From Planococcus sp. A6 (GTDB lineage: Bacteria > Bacillota > Bacilli > Bacillales_A > Planococcaceae), in the NCBI RefSeq assembly GCF_028823615.1, contig NZ_JAPEHT010000008.1, positions 1 to 45,134 of the forward strand: DNA of 45,134 bases, read 5' to 3'. Positions 34,307 to 42,055 of this stretch are shown in pieces. The notes beneath the pieces were generated by a model that saw only the letters and a program-made list of their open reading frames with translations, searched no databases and was not told where the DNA came from. Made by a program: the position numbers and the translations under genes. Positions within the stretch are counted from its first letter, which is position 1. Each line of letters begins with the position of its first letter.

Positions 34307-34392
34307 TAGGTTTTCAGTAGCAGATTTTTTCTGGAGAGGAGATTTGTGATAGAATAATCTCAGAAACTACACAAGCCAGGAGGCCATTATTC

Positions 34393-35319
34393 ATGTCAAA
34401 AGTTTTTGTATTAGGTCATAAAAATCCGGACACTGACTCAATCTGTTCGGCAATTGCATATACCCATCTGAAGAAAGAGCTCGGGATGGATGCTGAAGCC
34501 ATTCGCCTCGGTGAAGCAAACAATGAGACGCTCTTTGCACTCGAACATTTTAAAGCGCAAAATCCCCGTCTGGTGAAACGCGCTTCAGACGAAGTGAAGC
34601 AAGTCATCTTGGTCGATCATAACGAGCGCCAGCAAAGCATCGACGATATCGATGAAGTCCAAGTAACCGAAGTCATTGACCATCACCGAATCGCCAATTT
34701 CGAAACAACCGATCCGCTTTATTTCCGTGCTGAGCCTGTCGGATGTACAGCGACGATTCTTTTGAAGCTCTATAAAGAGCATGCTGTCGAAGTCCCGGCT
34801 GACATCGCGGGATTGATGCTATCGGCCATCATTTCGGATTCCTTGCTGTTTAAATCCCCGACCTGCACCGATCAGGACATTCAAGCAGCGAAGGAACTGG
34901 CGGATATCGCCGGGGTTGATACACAGGAGTACGGCCTTGCCTTGTTAAAAGCTGGCGCTGATTTAAGCAATAAAACGCTGGAAGATTTAATTTCACTCGA
35001 CTCCAAGGAATTTGAAGCAGGCGACCACCGCTTTGAAGTGGCGCAAGTCAACGCCATCGATGTAGCGGAAGTACTGGAGCGCCAGGCGGAATTGGAAGTG
35101 CTCATCAACAATACAGTCGCGGCCAAAGACTTGGACCTTTTTGCTTTCGTCGTTACGGATATCCTGAACAATAACTCGGAAGCGATCGTCCTTGGCCGCC
35201 GCTCAGACATCATCGAATCGGCCTTCGAGTCAATCGTCGTCAACAACCGTGTGATGTTGCCGGGCGTCGTCTCAAGAAAAAAACAAATTGTTCCGGTCAT
35301 TACCGAAGCTTTAAGCTGA
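34393..35319 (+). CDS. ppaC: Manganese-dependent inorganic pyrophosphatase
   Basis: A 308-residue family II pyrophosphatase (DHH fold) that hydrolyses pyrophosphate from biosynthetic reactions. The metal ligands are seen in [10 protein letters not shown] (His9, Asp13, Asp15), DHNE and VIDHHRI. The C-terminal DHHA2 domain has the substrate-binding RRSDI and [12 protein letters not shown] segments. It lacks CBS inserts, so it is the simple unregulated type. It starts ATG after AGGAGG and ends in its own terminator. Confidence 0.96.
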   Translation: MSKVFVLGHKNPDTDSICSAIAYTHLKKELGMDAEAIRLGEANNETLFALEHFKAQNPRLVKRASDEVKQVILVDHNERQQSIDDIDEVQVTEVIDHHRIANFETTDPLYFRAEPVGCTATILLKLYKEHAVEVPADIAGLMLSAIISDSLLFKSPTCTDQDIQAAKELADIAGVDTQEYGLALLKAGADLSNKTLEDLISLDSKEFEAGDHRFEVAQVNAIDVAEVLERQAELEVLINNTVAAKDLDLFAFVVTDILNNNSEAIVLGRRSDIIESAFESIVVNNRVMLPGVVSRKKQIVPVITEALS

Positions 35320-35344
35320 TTCCCTATGGGGAGTCAGTTTTTTT
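35316..35344 (+). terminator. Terminator after ppaC
   Basis: CTGATTCCC/GGGAGTCAG (9 bp, one G-T pair) is followed by seven T residues. The stem begins within the last sense codon of ppaC and includes the stop. Confidence 0.82.
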
Positions 35345-35373
35345 GTGCTGGGAATTATTTTCAAGCAAAAAAA

Positions 35374-35402
35374 TTGTGGCGTATCTATGTCATTGCTATA
35401 GT
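35374..35402 (+). promoter_or_regulatory. Promoter of the DsbA-like gene
   Basis: Weak -35 TTGTGG (35374-35379), 17 bp, TATAGT (35397-35402) with extended TG at 35394-35395 (TTGCTATAGT). Confidence 0.6.
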
Positions 35403-35422
35403 AAGGGGCGAGGTGAGTAGTT

Positions 35423-36133
35423 ATGAAAATTGAAGTTTGGTCAGATTACGTTTGCCCATTCTGTTATATAGGAAAGCGCACATTGGAACAAGCACTCGTA
35501 CGCTCAGGCTACGAAAGCCAAGCGGAGATTACCTTTAAAGCATACGAATTGGACCCGCAAGCTCCAGTGGATTCCAATAGATTTGCTTATGAACACTTGG
35601 CTGAAAAGATGGGGCAAAGCCTCGAACGGGCAAAGGAAATGACAGCGGGCGTGGCACAACAAGCAAAAGCGTTCGATCTGCATTACGACGTGGAGAACAT
35701 GCCCCACGCCAATACATTTTCTGCACACCGACTCGTCAAATGGGCCGCCACACAAGGCGAAGAACATCAATTGACCGAACTGTTGATGCACCATTACTTC
35801 GAAAAAGCGCATAATATCAGCAATGCGGAGACCTTGCTGTCGATTGTTGAAAAAGCAGGGCTTGATCGCGAACAGGCAGCGGAAGTTCTCGATTCGGATC
35901 AATTCCAGGGCGAGGTCGAGCGCGACATCCAAGAAGCCGGGCAAATCGGTGTACAAGGCGTCCCGTTTTTCGTCGTTAACCGAAAGTATGCAATTTCTGG
36001 CGCGCAGCCGCTTGAAGCGTTCATTGAGGCATTAGAACAAATCGCTGAAGAAGAAGGTTTGCGCCCGGCATTGAAGCCGATTGGAAAAGCGAAAACAAGC
36101 TTTTGCACAGGAGATTCCTGCGACGGCGAATAA
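35423..36133 (+). CDS. DsbA family thiol oxidoreductase (FrnE-like)
   Basis: A 236-residue cytosolic thioredoxin-fold protein with an inserted helical domain. The redox motif CPFC is at 11-14 directly after the first strand (VWSDYVCPFCYIGK), and the cis-Pro loop is GVQGVPFFVVN. There is no signal peptide, as in FrnE/YwbO-type proteins that act in the cytosol on oxidised or mis-paired thiols. The C-terminus carries two more cysteines (Cys228 and Cys233, SFCTGDSC), a second possible redox pair. GGGGCGAGGTG stands upstream of the ATG. An azoreductase gene follows with its own promoter. Confidence 0.88.
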   Translation: MKIEVWSDYVCPFCYIGKRTLEQALVRSGYESQAEITFKAYELDPQAPVDSNRFAYEHLAEKMGQSLERAKEMTAGVAQQAKAFDLHYDVENMPHANTFSAHRLVKWAATQGEEHQLTELLMHHYFEKAHNISNAETLLSIVEKAGLDREQAAEVLDSDQFQGEVERDIQEAGQIGVQGVPFFVVNRKYAISGAQPLEAFIEALEQIAEEEGLRPALKPIGKAKTSFCTGDSCDGE

Positions 36134-36147
36134 GCCAAGCAAGCGCG

Positions 36148-36176
36148 TTGACTTTGTATCTCGAATTACTTATAAT
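36148..36176 (+). promoter_or_regulatory. Promoter of azoR
   Basis: TTGACT (36148-36153), a 17-bp spacer, and TATAAT (36171-36176). Confidence 0.82.
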
Positions 36177-36193
36177 TAAAAAGTCTCGAATTA
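36158..36193 (+). promoter_or_regulatory. Repeated TCTCGAATTA operator-like sites upstream of azoR
   Basis: The 10-mer TCTCGAATTA occurs at 36159-36168 (between -35 and -10) and at 36184-36193 (around the transcription start), 25 bp apart. It resembles a half of the MhqR palindrome that controls azoreductase in B. subtilis. A related ATCTCGA lies in the yceI promoter. Confidence 0.5.
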
Positions 36194-36228
36194 AAGAATA
36201 ATATTAATAGTATAAAGGAGTTTTACAA

Positions 36229-36861
36229 GTGGAAAACATTTTAGTCGTAAAAGCCAATAACCGTCCGGCTTCTGAGGGCGTTTCAAGTAAAATGCACGAA
36301 GTATTCATGGAGAACTTAAAGACAGATGCAGAGGTCAATACATTTGACGTATTCGCAGAAGACATGCCGTATTTCGGGCAGGATTTCTTCGATGCCATGC
36401 AAAAATCCGCACAAGCGGAAGAATTGACTGAATTGGAGCAGCGCATCTTGACAGCAGCCAACAAGGCGATGGACGCATTCATGGATGCTGATGTAGTCGT
36501 GTTCGCATTCCCGTTGTGGAATAAAACAATTCCTGCGGCTTTGCAAACATTCATCGACTATGTCTACCGTGCAGGCATGACCTTCAAGTACACAGAAGAA
36601 GGTCCAGTCGGCCTAGTTCCAGAGAAAAAAGTCATCATCTTGAACGCACGCGGTGGAGTCTATTCGACACCAGAAATGGCGCCTAGCGAAATGAGCGTCA
36701 ACTACATCCGTGCCATCATGAACTTCTTCGGCATCACGGATATCGAAGAAGTTATTATCGAAGGCCACAATATGTACCCTGACCGCGCTGAGCAAATTAT
36801 CGCAGACGGCATGGAACGCGTGAAAGAAACAGCAGGATCACTTTCTAAAGTAAATGCATAA
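36229..36861 (+). CDS. azoR: FMN-dependent NADH-azoreductase
   Basis: A 210-residue flavodoxin-like FMN enzyme that reduces azo dyes and, physiologically, quinones by two-electron transfer, protecting thiols. Visible: the N-terminal phosphate-binding ILVVKANNRPASEGVSSKMH, FAFPLWNKTIPAALQTFIDY, and ARGGVYSTPEM at the flavin edge. GTG start with AAAGGAG upstream. It lies just after the DsbA-like gene and behind sites that look quinone-regulator-like, which fits a thiol/quinone stress theme. Confidence 0.94.
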   Translation: MENILVVKANNRPASEGVSSKMHEVFMENLKTDAEVNTFDVFAEDMPYFGQDFFDAMQKSAQAEELTELEQRILTAANKAMDAFMDADVVVFAFPLWNKTIPAALQTFIDYVYRAGMTFKYTEEGPVGLVPEKKVIILNARGGVYSTPEMAPSEMSVNYIRAIMNFFGITDIEEVIIEGHNMYPDRAEQIIADGMERVKETAGSLSKVNA

Positions 36862-36867
36862 TGTATG

Positions 36868-36906
36868 AAAAAGACGGGAACGCTTCGGCGTTTCCGTCTT
36901 TTTTTT
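36868..36906 (+). terminator. Terminator after azoR
   Basis: A long stem AAAAGACGGGAACGC/GCGTTTCCGTCTTTT, capped by the stable tetraloop TTCG, is followed by eight T residues. Confidence 0.95.
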
Positions 36907-37080
36907 GTTTAAATTTGCTAGTGTCTGGACCTCGCCAATGATTGAACTCAGCGGCTTGTCGTTTATTTATTTGCTCGACTTTCACTTTGCTCAAGCCTCG
37001 TGCATTCGCTTGCTCCCACATCTGCTTTGCAGATGCGTCGCAAATTAATGGACTCAGCTACCCTTCGTCCATTAATTGAT
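36907..37080. other. Gene-free stretch with two hairpins
   Basis: Contains CATCTGC-TTT-GCAGATG (37019-37035) and the 11-bp inverted repeat AATTAATGGAC/GTCCATTAATT (37043-37053 and 37067-37077). No frame with a ribosome site and no T-run are seen. Its role is unknown. Confidence 0.5.
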
Positions 37081-37142
37081 TAGCAATTTCCACATAGGGG
37101 TAGACAGTCAATAAGCAAAACATTCAATAAAGGAGGGGCAGC

Positions 37143-38696
37143 ATGTCTCAAAATGAACAACAAAGCCGTATTCCCGAATCGAACGAGTCTTTTTGGAGAG
37201 CGTACAAGGAATTGCCGGATTACCCGGCATTTATCGGCAACAAATCTACGGAAGTTGCGGTAGTAGGGGCTGGCATTGCCGGTGTCATCACAGCATATTT
37301 GTTGGCGAAAGAAGGTAAGAAAGTGACATTGCTTGATGCCGGCAAATTGATCGATGGCGTTACAGGCTATACGACCGCGAAGATTTCGGCTCAGCACGGC
37401 CTGTATTACGCGCCGCTGATCAAACTCGTTGGGCAAAAACAAGCGCAGCTTTATTACGAAGCCAATATGGAAGGCTTGAAGTTTATCGAAGGAACGGCAA
37501 AAGAACTGAACATCGATTGCGATTTCTCACACCAGGATGCGTTCATCTATTCGACGAAAGATTCCACGGTGAAGTTATTGGAGAAAGAAGCGGAAGCGTA
37601 CCAGCAGCTGGGTATCGACGGGGGGCTTGCGCGCGAAGAGTCAGAGCTGCCGTTCCCAGTGACAGAAGCGCTCGTCATGCGTAACCAGGCTCAATTCCAT
37701 CCGGTGAAATTCTTGACCGGTCTCGTAAAAGAAATGGAGAAAATGGGCGTAGACATCCACGAACAAAGCCGCGCCATGAAAATCCTGAGCAAAAAAGACC
37801 CGGTCATTCAGACGGAAAACCTATCTCATTTATCGTGCGATAAAGTAGTCGTTGCGACGCATTATCCGTTCAACGATTTCGACGGCATGTATTTCTCCAG
37901 GCTGTCAGTCAACCGCTCCTATGCCATTGCCGTCCGGACCAATGGCAAGATTCCAGAAGGCATGTACATCAGCGCCGACAGCCCATCCCGCTCCATCCGG
38001 TTTACGCCGGGAGAGGACGGGGAAAAACTCTTGCTACTCGGCGGAGACGGCCATGCAACGGGCCAAAGCTCCGTCGACACGATGGAACATTACGAGAACC
38101 TGGCGAAGTTCGGCGAGGATTATTTTGCTGCAGAAGACATTCCGTATCGCTGGTCGTCGCAGGATATGACGACTTTGGATAAAATCCCGTACGTTGGCAC
38201 GATCACCGCGGGTTATGAAAATATCCTCGTCGCCACCGGATTCCATAAATGGGGCATGGCGAACGGCGCTATTGCCGGCCGGATTCTGACCGATCAAATC
38301 GTCGGGCGTGACAACCCATACGCTGCGCTATTCGATCCGACGCGACCGAAAGTGAAAACGGCCGATGCAGCAAGCTTCTTAAAAGACAATGCATCAGTGG
38401 CGAAAGAACTGGTCAGCGGCAAACTGAAAAAAGCCTCCAAGACCATCGACGACTTGGAAAAAGGGCAGGGCGGGCTTGTCAAAGTGGACGGCAAAAAAGC
38501 GGGGGGTTACCGAGATGAATATGGCCAAGTGCATCTTGTCAAACCGACTTGTACACATATGGGTTGCGACGTAGCGTGGAACGATGCTGAAACCTCCTGG
38601 GATTGCCCATGCCACGGCTCGCGTTTCTCACATACCGGGGAAGTATTGGAAGGACCTGCTGTGAAACCGCTGAAGAAATTGGAAGGCGGCATATAA
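37143..38696 (+). CDS. FAD-dependent oxidoreductase with C-terminal Rieske domain (YhfW-like)
   Basis: A 517-residue two-domain protein. Residues ~36-400 are a DAO-type FAD domain with the dinucleotide motif GAGIAG (42-47) and LLDAGKLIDGVTGYTTAKIS. Residues ~430-515 are a Rieske [2Fe-2S] domain: C470-T-H472 and C488-P-C-H491 provide two Cys and two His ligands. This layout matches B. subtilis YhfW, whose substrate is unknown; electron transfer between flavin and cluster is expected. AAAGGAGGGG precedes the ATG. It is followed by a bidirectional terminator. Confidence 0.9.
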   Translation: MSQNEQQSRIPESNESFWRAYKELPDYPAFIGNKSTEVAVVGAGIAGVITAYLLAKEGKKVTLLDAGKLIDGVTGYTTAKISAQHGLYYAPLIKLVGQKQAQLYYEANMEGLKFIEGTAKELNIDCDFSHQDAFIYSTKDSTVKLLEKEAEAYQQLGIDGGLAREESELPFPVTEALVMRNQAQFHPVKFLTGLVKEMEKMGVDIHEQSRAMKILSKKDPVIQTENLSHLSCDKVVVATHYPFNDFDGMYFSRLSVNRSYAIAVRTNGKIPEGMYISADSPSRSIRFTPGEDGEKLLLLGGDGHATGQSSVDTMEHYENLAKFGEDYFAAEDIPYRWSSQDMTTLDKIPYVGTITAGYENILVATGFHKWGMANGAIAGRILTDQIVGRDNPYAALFDPTRPKVKTADAASFLKDNASVAKELVSGKLKKASKTIDDLEKGQGGLVKVDGKKAGGYRDEYGQVHLVKPTCTHMGCDVAWNDAETSWDCPCHGSRFSHTGEVLEGPAVKPLKKLEGGI

Positions 38697-38703
38697 AACG
38701 TAG

Positions 38704-38737
38704 AAAAAAAGAAGCAGCGACGGCTGCTTCTTTTTTT
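38704..38737. terminator. Bidirectional terminator between the Rieske oxidoreductase and yceI
   Basis: A 15-bp stem AAAAAAAGAAGCAGC/GCTGCTTCTTTTTTT with a 4-nt loop is flanked by A and T runs. It serves both converging genes. Confidence 0.93.
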
Positions 38738-38745
38738 ATGCTTAC

Positions 38746-39270
38746 TTATGCTGGGTTCGCTTGGATTTCCAAGTTCAATTTGATGTCTTCGCCGACAAGC
38801 ACGCCGCCTGTTTCAAGCGCCTGGTTCCATGTCAAACCGAAATCTTTGCGATTGATTTTGCCGTTGACGTTGTAAGCGACGACTTCAACGCCCCAAGGGT
38901 TAGTGGCTTTGCCGCCATATTCCGCTTCGAATTTCGCCGGGCGCGTTACGCCTTTAATCGTCAAATCGCCTGCGAGTTCGTATTCGTCTTCGTCTTTTTT
39001 GCGGATGTCTGTTGCATTAAAAGTGATATAGGGATGCTGTTCAGCGTCGAAGAAGTCTGCTGAACGCAAGTGATTGTCGCGGTCTTCGTTATTGGTATCG
39101 ATGCTTGTTACATCGATTTTGAAATCGATCAAAGCGTTTTCCAAGTTGTTTTCATCTGCTTCCACCTGTGCTTCATATGAAGCGAAAGAGCCTTTCACTT
39201 TTGAGATCATCATATGTTTTACGGAAAATCCGATTTCTGAATGCGCTTGGTCTACTGTCCATTTTTTCAT
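38746..39270 (-). CDS. yceI: YceI family protein
   Basis: A 174-residue lipocalin-like beta-barrel of the YceI family, which binds isoprenoid chains such as polyprenyl or quinone tails. Family features: WTVDQAHSEIGFSVKHMM at the N-terminus, DNHLRSADFFDAEQHPYITF in the middle, DLTIKGVTRPAKFEAEY, and FGLTWNQALETGGVLVGEDI at the end. It has no signal peptide, so it is cytosolic here. I chose ATG 39270 because GGAGGAAT lies just upstream; the longer frame to 39315 covers the promoter. Its promoter shares a motif with azoR. Confidence 0.92.
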   Translation of the reverse strand: MKKWTVDQAHSEIGFSVKHMMISKVKGSFASYEAQVEADENNLENALIDFKIDVTSIDTNNEDRDNHLRSADFFDAEQHPYITFNATDIRKKDEDEYELAGDLTIKGVTRPAKFEAEYGGKATNPWGVEVVAYNVNGKINRKDFGLTWNQALETGGVLVGEDIKLNLEIQANPA

Positions 39271-39304
39271 GAGTAATTCCTCCAATTTCGTATGTGTTAG
39301 CCTT

Positions 39305-39333
39305 ACTATAAACAACTAATATCTCGAAGTCAA
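39305..39333 (-). promoter_or_regulatory. Promoter of yceI with an azoR-like element
   Basis: On the minus strand: TTGACT (39333-39328), 17 bp, TATAGT (39310-39305). The spacer begins with TCGAGAT (plus-strand ATCTCGA, 39321-39327), the same core found between the azoR promoter elements. Confidence 0.65.
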
Positions 39334-39472
39334 TAGGTTTTAATTAAAATAGTTTTAATTAGAGATAAAATTTATCCGGACTTTAGTCCTTAACAAGGCA
39401 ATATCGCTTGTCAAAACATGATGAAAAATGGATACTATTAAGAGCGAAAAGTTTAGAAGGGATTTGCTTGGA

Positions 39473-40390
39473 ATGATGAAAGAAACTTGGTTGACGGATC
39501 TGCGCCGTTTTGTGGCAGAAGATCACGTCAAAATGGACGAGCCTCTGCATTTGCATACATTGACGAAAATGGGCGGGCCGGCCGATATATTTGTAGCACC
39601 GACAACTGAAGATGAAGTAGCTTATACAGTAAAATACGCATATGACAATGATATTCCGCTTTTGATGCTTGGGAACGGCTCTAATATGGTCGTCCGCGAT
39701 GGCGGCGTCCGTGGAATCGTGCTGACGTTCAAGAAATTGGACGGCATCATGATTAACGGAACAACTGTGATTGCCCAAGGGGGCGCAGATATTAAGAAAG
39801 TATCCCGCGCAGCAGCGGACAGCCAGCTGACAGGCTTGGAATTCGCCTGCGGCATCCCGGGTTCGATCGGCGGCGCGATGGCGATGAATGCCGGCGCATA
39901 CGGCGGCGAGATCAAAGACGTCATCGTCCGGGCGACCGTCTTGACCAAAGAAGGGGAAAAGCTGGTCTTGACGAAAGACGAGCTGGAACTCGGCTACCGC
40001 AAAAGCATCATCACGAAAAAAGGCTTTTATGTCCTTGCTTCCGAGTTTGGTCTCGAAATCGGCGAGCAGCGTTTCATCGACGCGAAAATGGATGAATTGA
40101 CGTTCCAGCGGGAAAGCAAGCAACCGCTTGAATTCCCTTCTGCCGGAAGTGTCTTCAAACGGCCACCGGGCAATTTTGCCGGTAAGCTGATCCAGGAAAG
40201 CGGATTGCAGGGCAAGGGATTCGGCGGTGCGGAAGTTTCGACAAAACATGCCGGATTTATCGTCAATAAAAACAACGCGACCGCCAATGACTACATTCAA
40301 ACGATTGAAATGGTGAAAAAAGCGGTGTTCGAAAAATTCGGCATCGATTTGGAGCTTGAAGTGAAAATCGTCGGCGAAGAAATGGCTTGA
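39473..40390 (+). CDS. murB: UDP-N-acetylmuramate dehydrogenase MurB
   Basis: A 305-residue FAD enzyme that reduces UDP-GlcNAc-enolpyruvate to UDP-MurNAc in peptidoglycan synthesis. It shows the FAD-binding LLMLGNGSNMVVRDGG, GLEFACGIPGSIGGAMAMNA, the catalytic serine region PSAGSVFKRP, and the C-terminal KHAGFIVNKNNATANDY, the type II (Bacillus) arrangement. Start 39473 has AGAAGGGA upstream and gives the length of B. subtilis MurB (303); the ATG at 39428 would add 15 residues with no ribosome site. Confidence 0.95.
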   Translation: MMKETWLTDLRRFVAEDHVKMDEPLHLHTLTKMGGPADIFVAPTTEDEVAYTVKYAYDNDIPLLMLGNGSNMVVRDGGVRGIVLTFKKLDGIMINGTTVIAQGGADIKKVSRAAADSQLTGLEFACGIPGSIGGAMAMNAGAYGGEIKDVIVRATVLTKEGEKLVLTKDELELGYRKSIITKKGFYVLASEFGLEIGEQRFIDAKMDELTFQRESKQPLEFPSAGSVFKRPPGNFAGKLIQESGLQGKGFGGAEVSTKHAGFIVNKNNATANDYIQTIEMVKKAVFEKFGIDLELEVKIVGEEMA

Positions 40391-40401
40391 TTTAAACTAG
40401 C

Positions 40402-40434
40402 GGCACTCCCTTAGAAGGAGTGCCACGCTTTTTT
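40402..40434 (+). terminator. Terminator after murB
   Basis: GGCACTCC/GGAGTGCC (8 bp) with a 7-nt loop, then ACGC and six T residues. Confidence 0.83.
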
Positions 40435-40451
40435 AAGTAGGGCCATTATTA

Positions 40452-40460
40452 TGGTATAAT
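40452..40460 (+). promoter_or_regulatory. Extended -10 promoter of the antiporter gene
   Basis: TGGTATAAT is a perfect extended -10; no good -35 lies at the usual distance. The start of transcription near 40467 leaves a leader of about 20 nt, which supports the GTG start at 40486. Confidence 0.55.
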
Positions 40461-40485
40461 GAATTCAAAGTAATTTGCGGAGTGG

Positions 40486-41970
40486 GTGGTCAATATACAG
40501 AGCTTTAGTGTAGACGGTATAATCTTGATCGGCGGGATCTTCCTACTTGCTGGCGTTTTGATGACGAAAGTATCTGCTCGCGCCGGCGTTCCCTCGCTCG
40601 TTTTGTTTATGTTCCTCGGCATGGTGTTAGGCAGTGATGTTTCAGGTCTCATCTACTTTTCCAATGCAGAAATTGCCCAGATGGTCGGAATTGTTGCCCT
40701 CATTATTATCCTCTTCGAAGGCGGTTTGCAAACCCAGTGGAAGCATATCCGCCCGGTTCTTGGCGGTTCGATCGTCCTGGCGACGCTTGGGGTTTTGATC
40801 ACGACAGGCATTGTGGCTGTCGCAGCGTATTATGTTTTTGATTTGACTTGGCTGCAGGCTTTGCTGCTTGGGTCTATCGTCGGTTCGACGGATGCCGCAG
40901 CGGTATTTTCCGTTCTCGCAGGCCAAAACATCAAAGCCAAAATCTCCTCAACGCTCGAAGCGGAGTCAGGAACGAACGATCCGATGGCGATGTTTTTGAC
41001 CATCGCTTTCGTGCAATTGATCATGATCCCAGATTCATCGGTCTGGACGATGCTCGGCAGCTTCCTGCTTCAAATGGGGCTTGGTTTGGTCCTGGGATTG
41101 GCACTTGGATTTTTCGCGTCATGGACCATCAACCGGATCCGGCTTGATGCATCGGGCCTTTATGCGGTACTTGCCGCAGGCTTTGCGATTTTCATCTATA
41201 GCTTTACAGCTGTCCTTGGCGGCAGTGGTCTGCTTGCGGTTTACTTGGCAGCGCTGGTGATCGGGACGCGTGATTTGACGCATAGCTATTCGATCGTATC
41301 CTTCCATGAAGGGTTCGCTTGGCTTATGCAAATTGTCATGTTCGTCATTCTGGGGCTGCTCGTTTTCCCAAGCCAATTGGCTGATTGGGATCTTATTTGG
41401 AAAGGGCTTGTGCTATCGTTCGTGTTGATTTTCGTAGCGCGCCCAATCGCCGTCTTCATCAGTACGGCGTTCTTCGATTATGATTTGAAAGAAAAGCTGT
41501 TCATGTCCTGGGCAGGGTTGCGTGGAGCGGTGCCAATCGTTCTAGCGACGTTCCCGATGCTCGCCGGCATGGAAAATAGCATCCTGTTTTTCAATATCGT
41601 TTCGTTCATCGTGCTGACGTCTGCGTTGCTGCAAGGTTCGACCATCTCGTTTTTTGCCGAGAAACTTGGGTTGAACGGCCGTCCGGTTCCAAAGCGAATC
41701 CATTCCTTGGAATTGGTGTCGATGGACCGTGCCAATGCAGAAATGCTTGAAGTTGAATTATCGGAGAAATCGCCTTTCGCTGGCCAGTTGGTACAGACGA
41801 TCGGCCTGCCGAACCAGACCTTGATCAGTGCTATTATCCGTTCCGGCAAGCTCGTCATGCCAACTGGAACGACGCGTCTCAGAAAAGGGGATGTGCTGTA
41901 CGTCCTTACTGAAAAGAAACAAGTGCCGAAAGTGAAACTGGTGCTTGGAGAAGAAGATTTCGTCAACTAA
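40486..41970 (+). CDS. Potassium/proton antiporter, CPA1 family with TrkA-C domain
   Basis: A 494-residue cation/proton antiporter. Residues ~1-390 are about 12-13 membrane helices, with VGSTDAAAVFSVL and the paired ESGTNDPMAMFL (the Asp of ND-type ion site) as in NhaP2/CvrA proteins. Residues ~405-494 form a cytosolic TrkA-C (RCK C) regulatory domain, ending TRLRKGDVLYVLTEKKQV. The family exports K+ (or Na+) in exchange for H+. The GTG start has only a close GGAG, so the exact start is less certain. Confidence 0.88.
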   Translation: MVNIQSFSVDGIILIGGIFLLAGVLMTKVSARAGVPSLVLFMFLGMVLGSDVSGLIYFSNAEIAQMVGIVALIIILFEGGLQTQWKHIRPVLGGSIVLATLGVLITTGIVAVAAYYVFDLTWLQALLLGSIVGSTDAAAVFSVLAGQNIKAKISSTLEAESGTNDPMAMFLTIAFVQLIMIPDSSVWTMLGSFLLQMGLGLVLGLALGFFASWTINRIRLDASGLYAVLAAGFAIFIYSFTAVLGGSGLLAVYLAALVIGTRDLTHSYSIVSFHEGFAWLMQIVMFVILGLLVFPSQLADWDLIWKGLVLSFVLIFVARPIAVFISTAFFDYDLKEKLFMSWAGLRGAVPIVLATFPMLAGMENSILFFNIVSFIVLTSALLQGSTISFFAEKLGLNGRPVPKRIHSLELVSMDRANAEMLEVELSEKSPFAGQLVQTIGLPNQTLISAIIRSGKLVMPTGTTRLRKGDVLYVLTEKKQVPKVKLVLGEEDFVN

Positions 41971-41997
41971 GCTTGCCTCTGCGGCAAGCTTTTTTTG
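41970..41997 (+). terminator. Terminator after the antiporter gene
   Basis: AGCTTGCC/GGCAAGCT stem with a 5-nt loop is followed by TTTTTT. It overlaps the last base of the stop codon. Confidence 0.88.
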
Positions 41998-42055
41998 ATG
42001 CTTAGGAAGGATTTTCCACGGCGCCAGTCGAATGAAAAGCAAAAAGGGGGATCTA

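Noticed and set aside
39383-40300. A 305-codon open frame on the minus strand opposite murB
   Set aside because: It lies fully antisense to a clear murB, has no ribosome site, and its translation has no family features. It is a codon-bias shadow.
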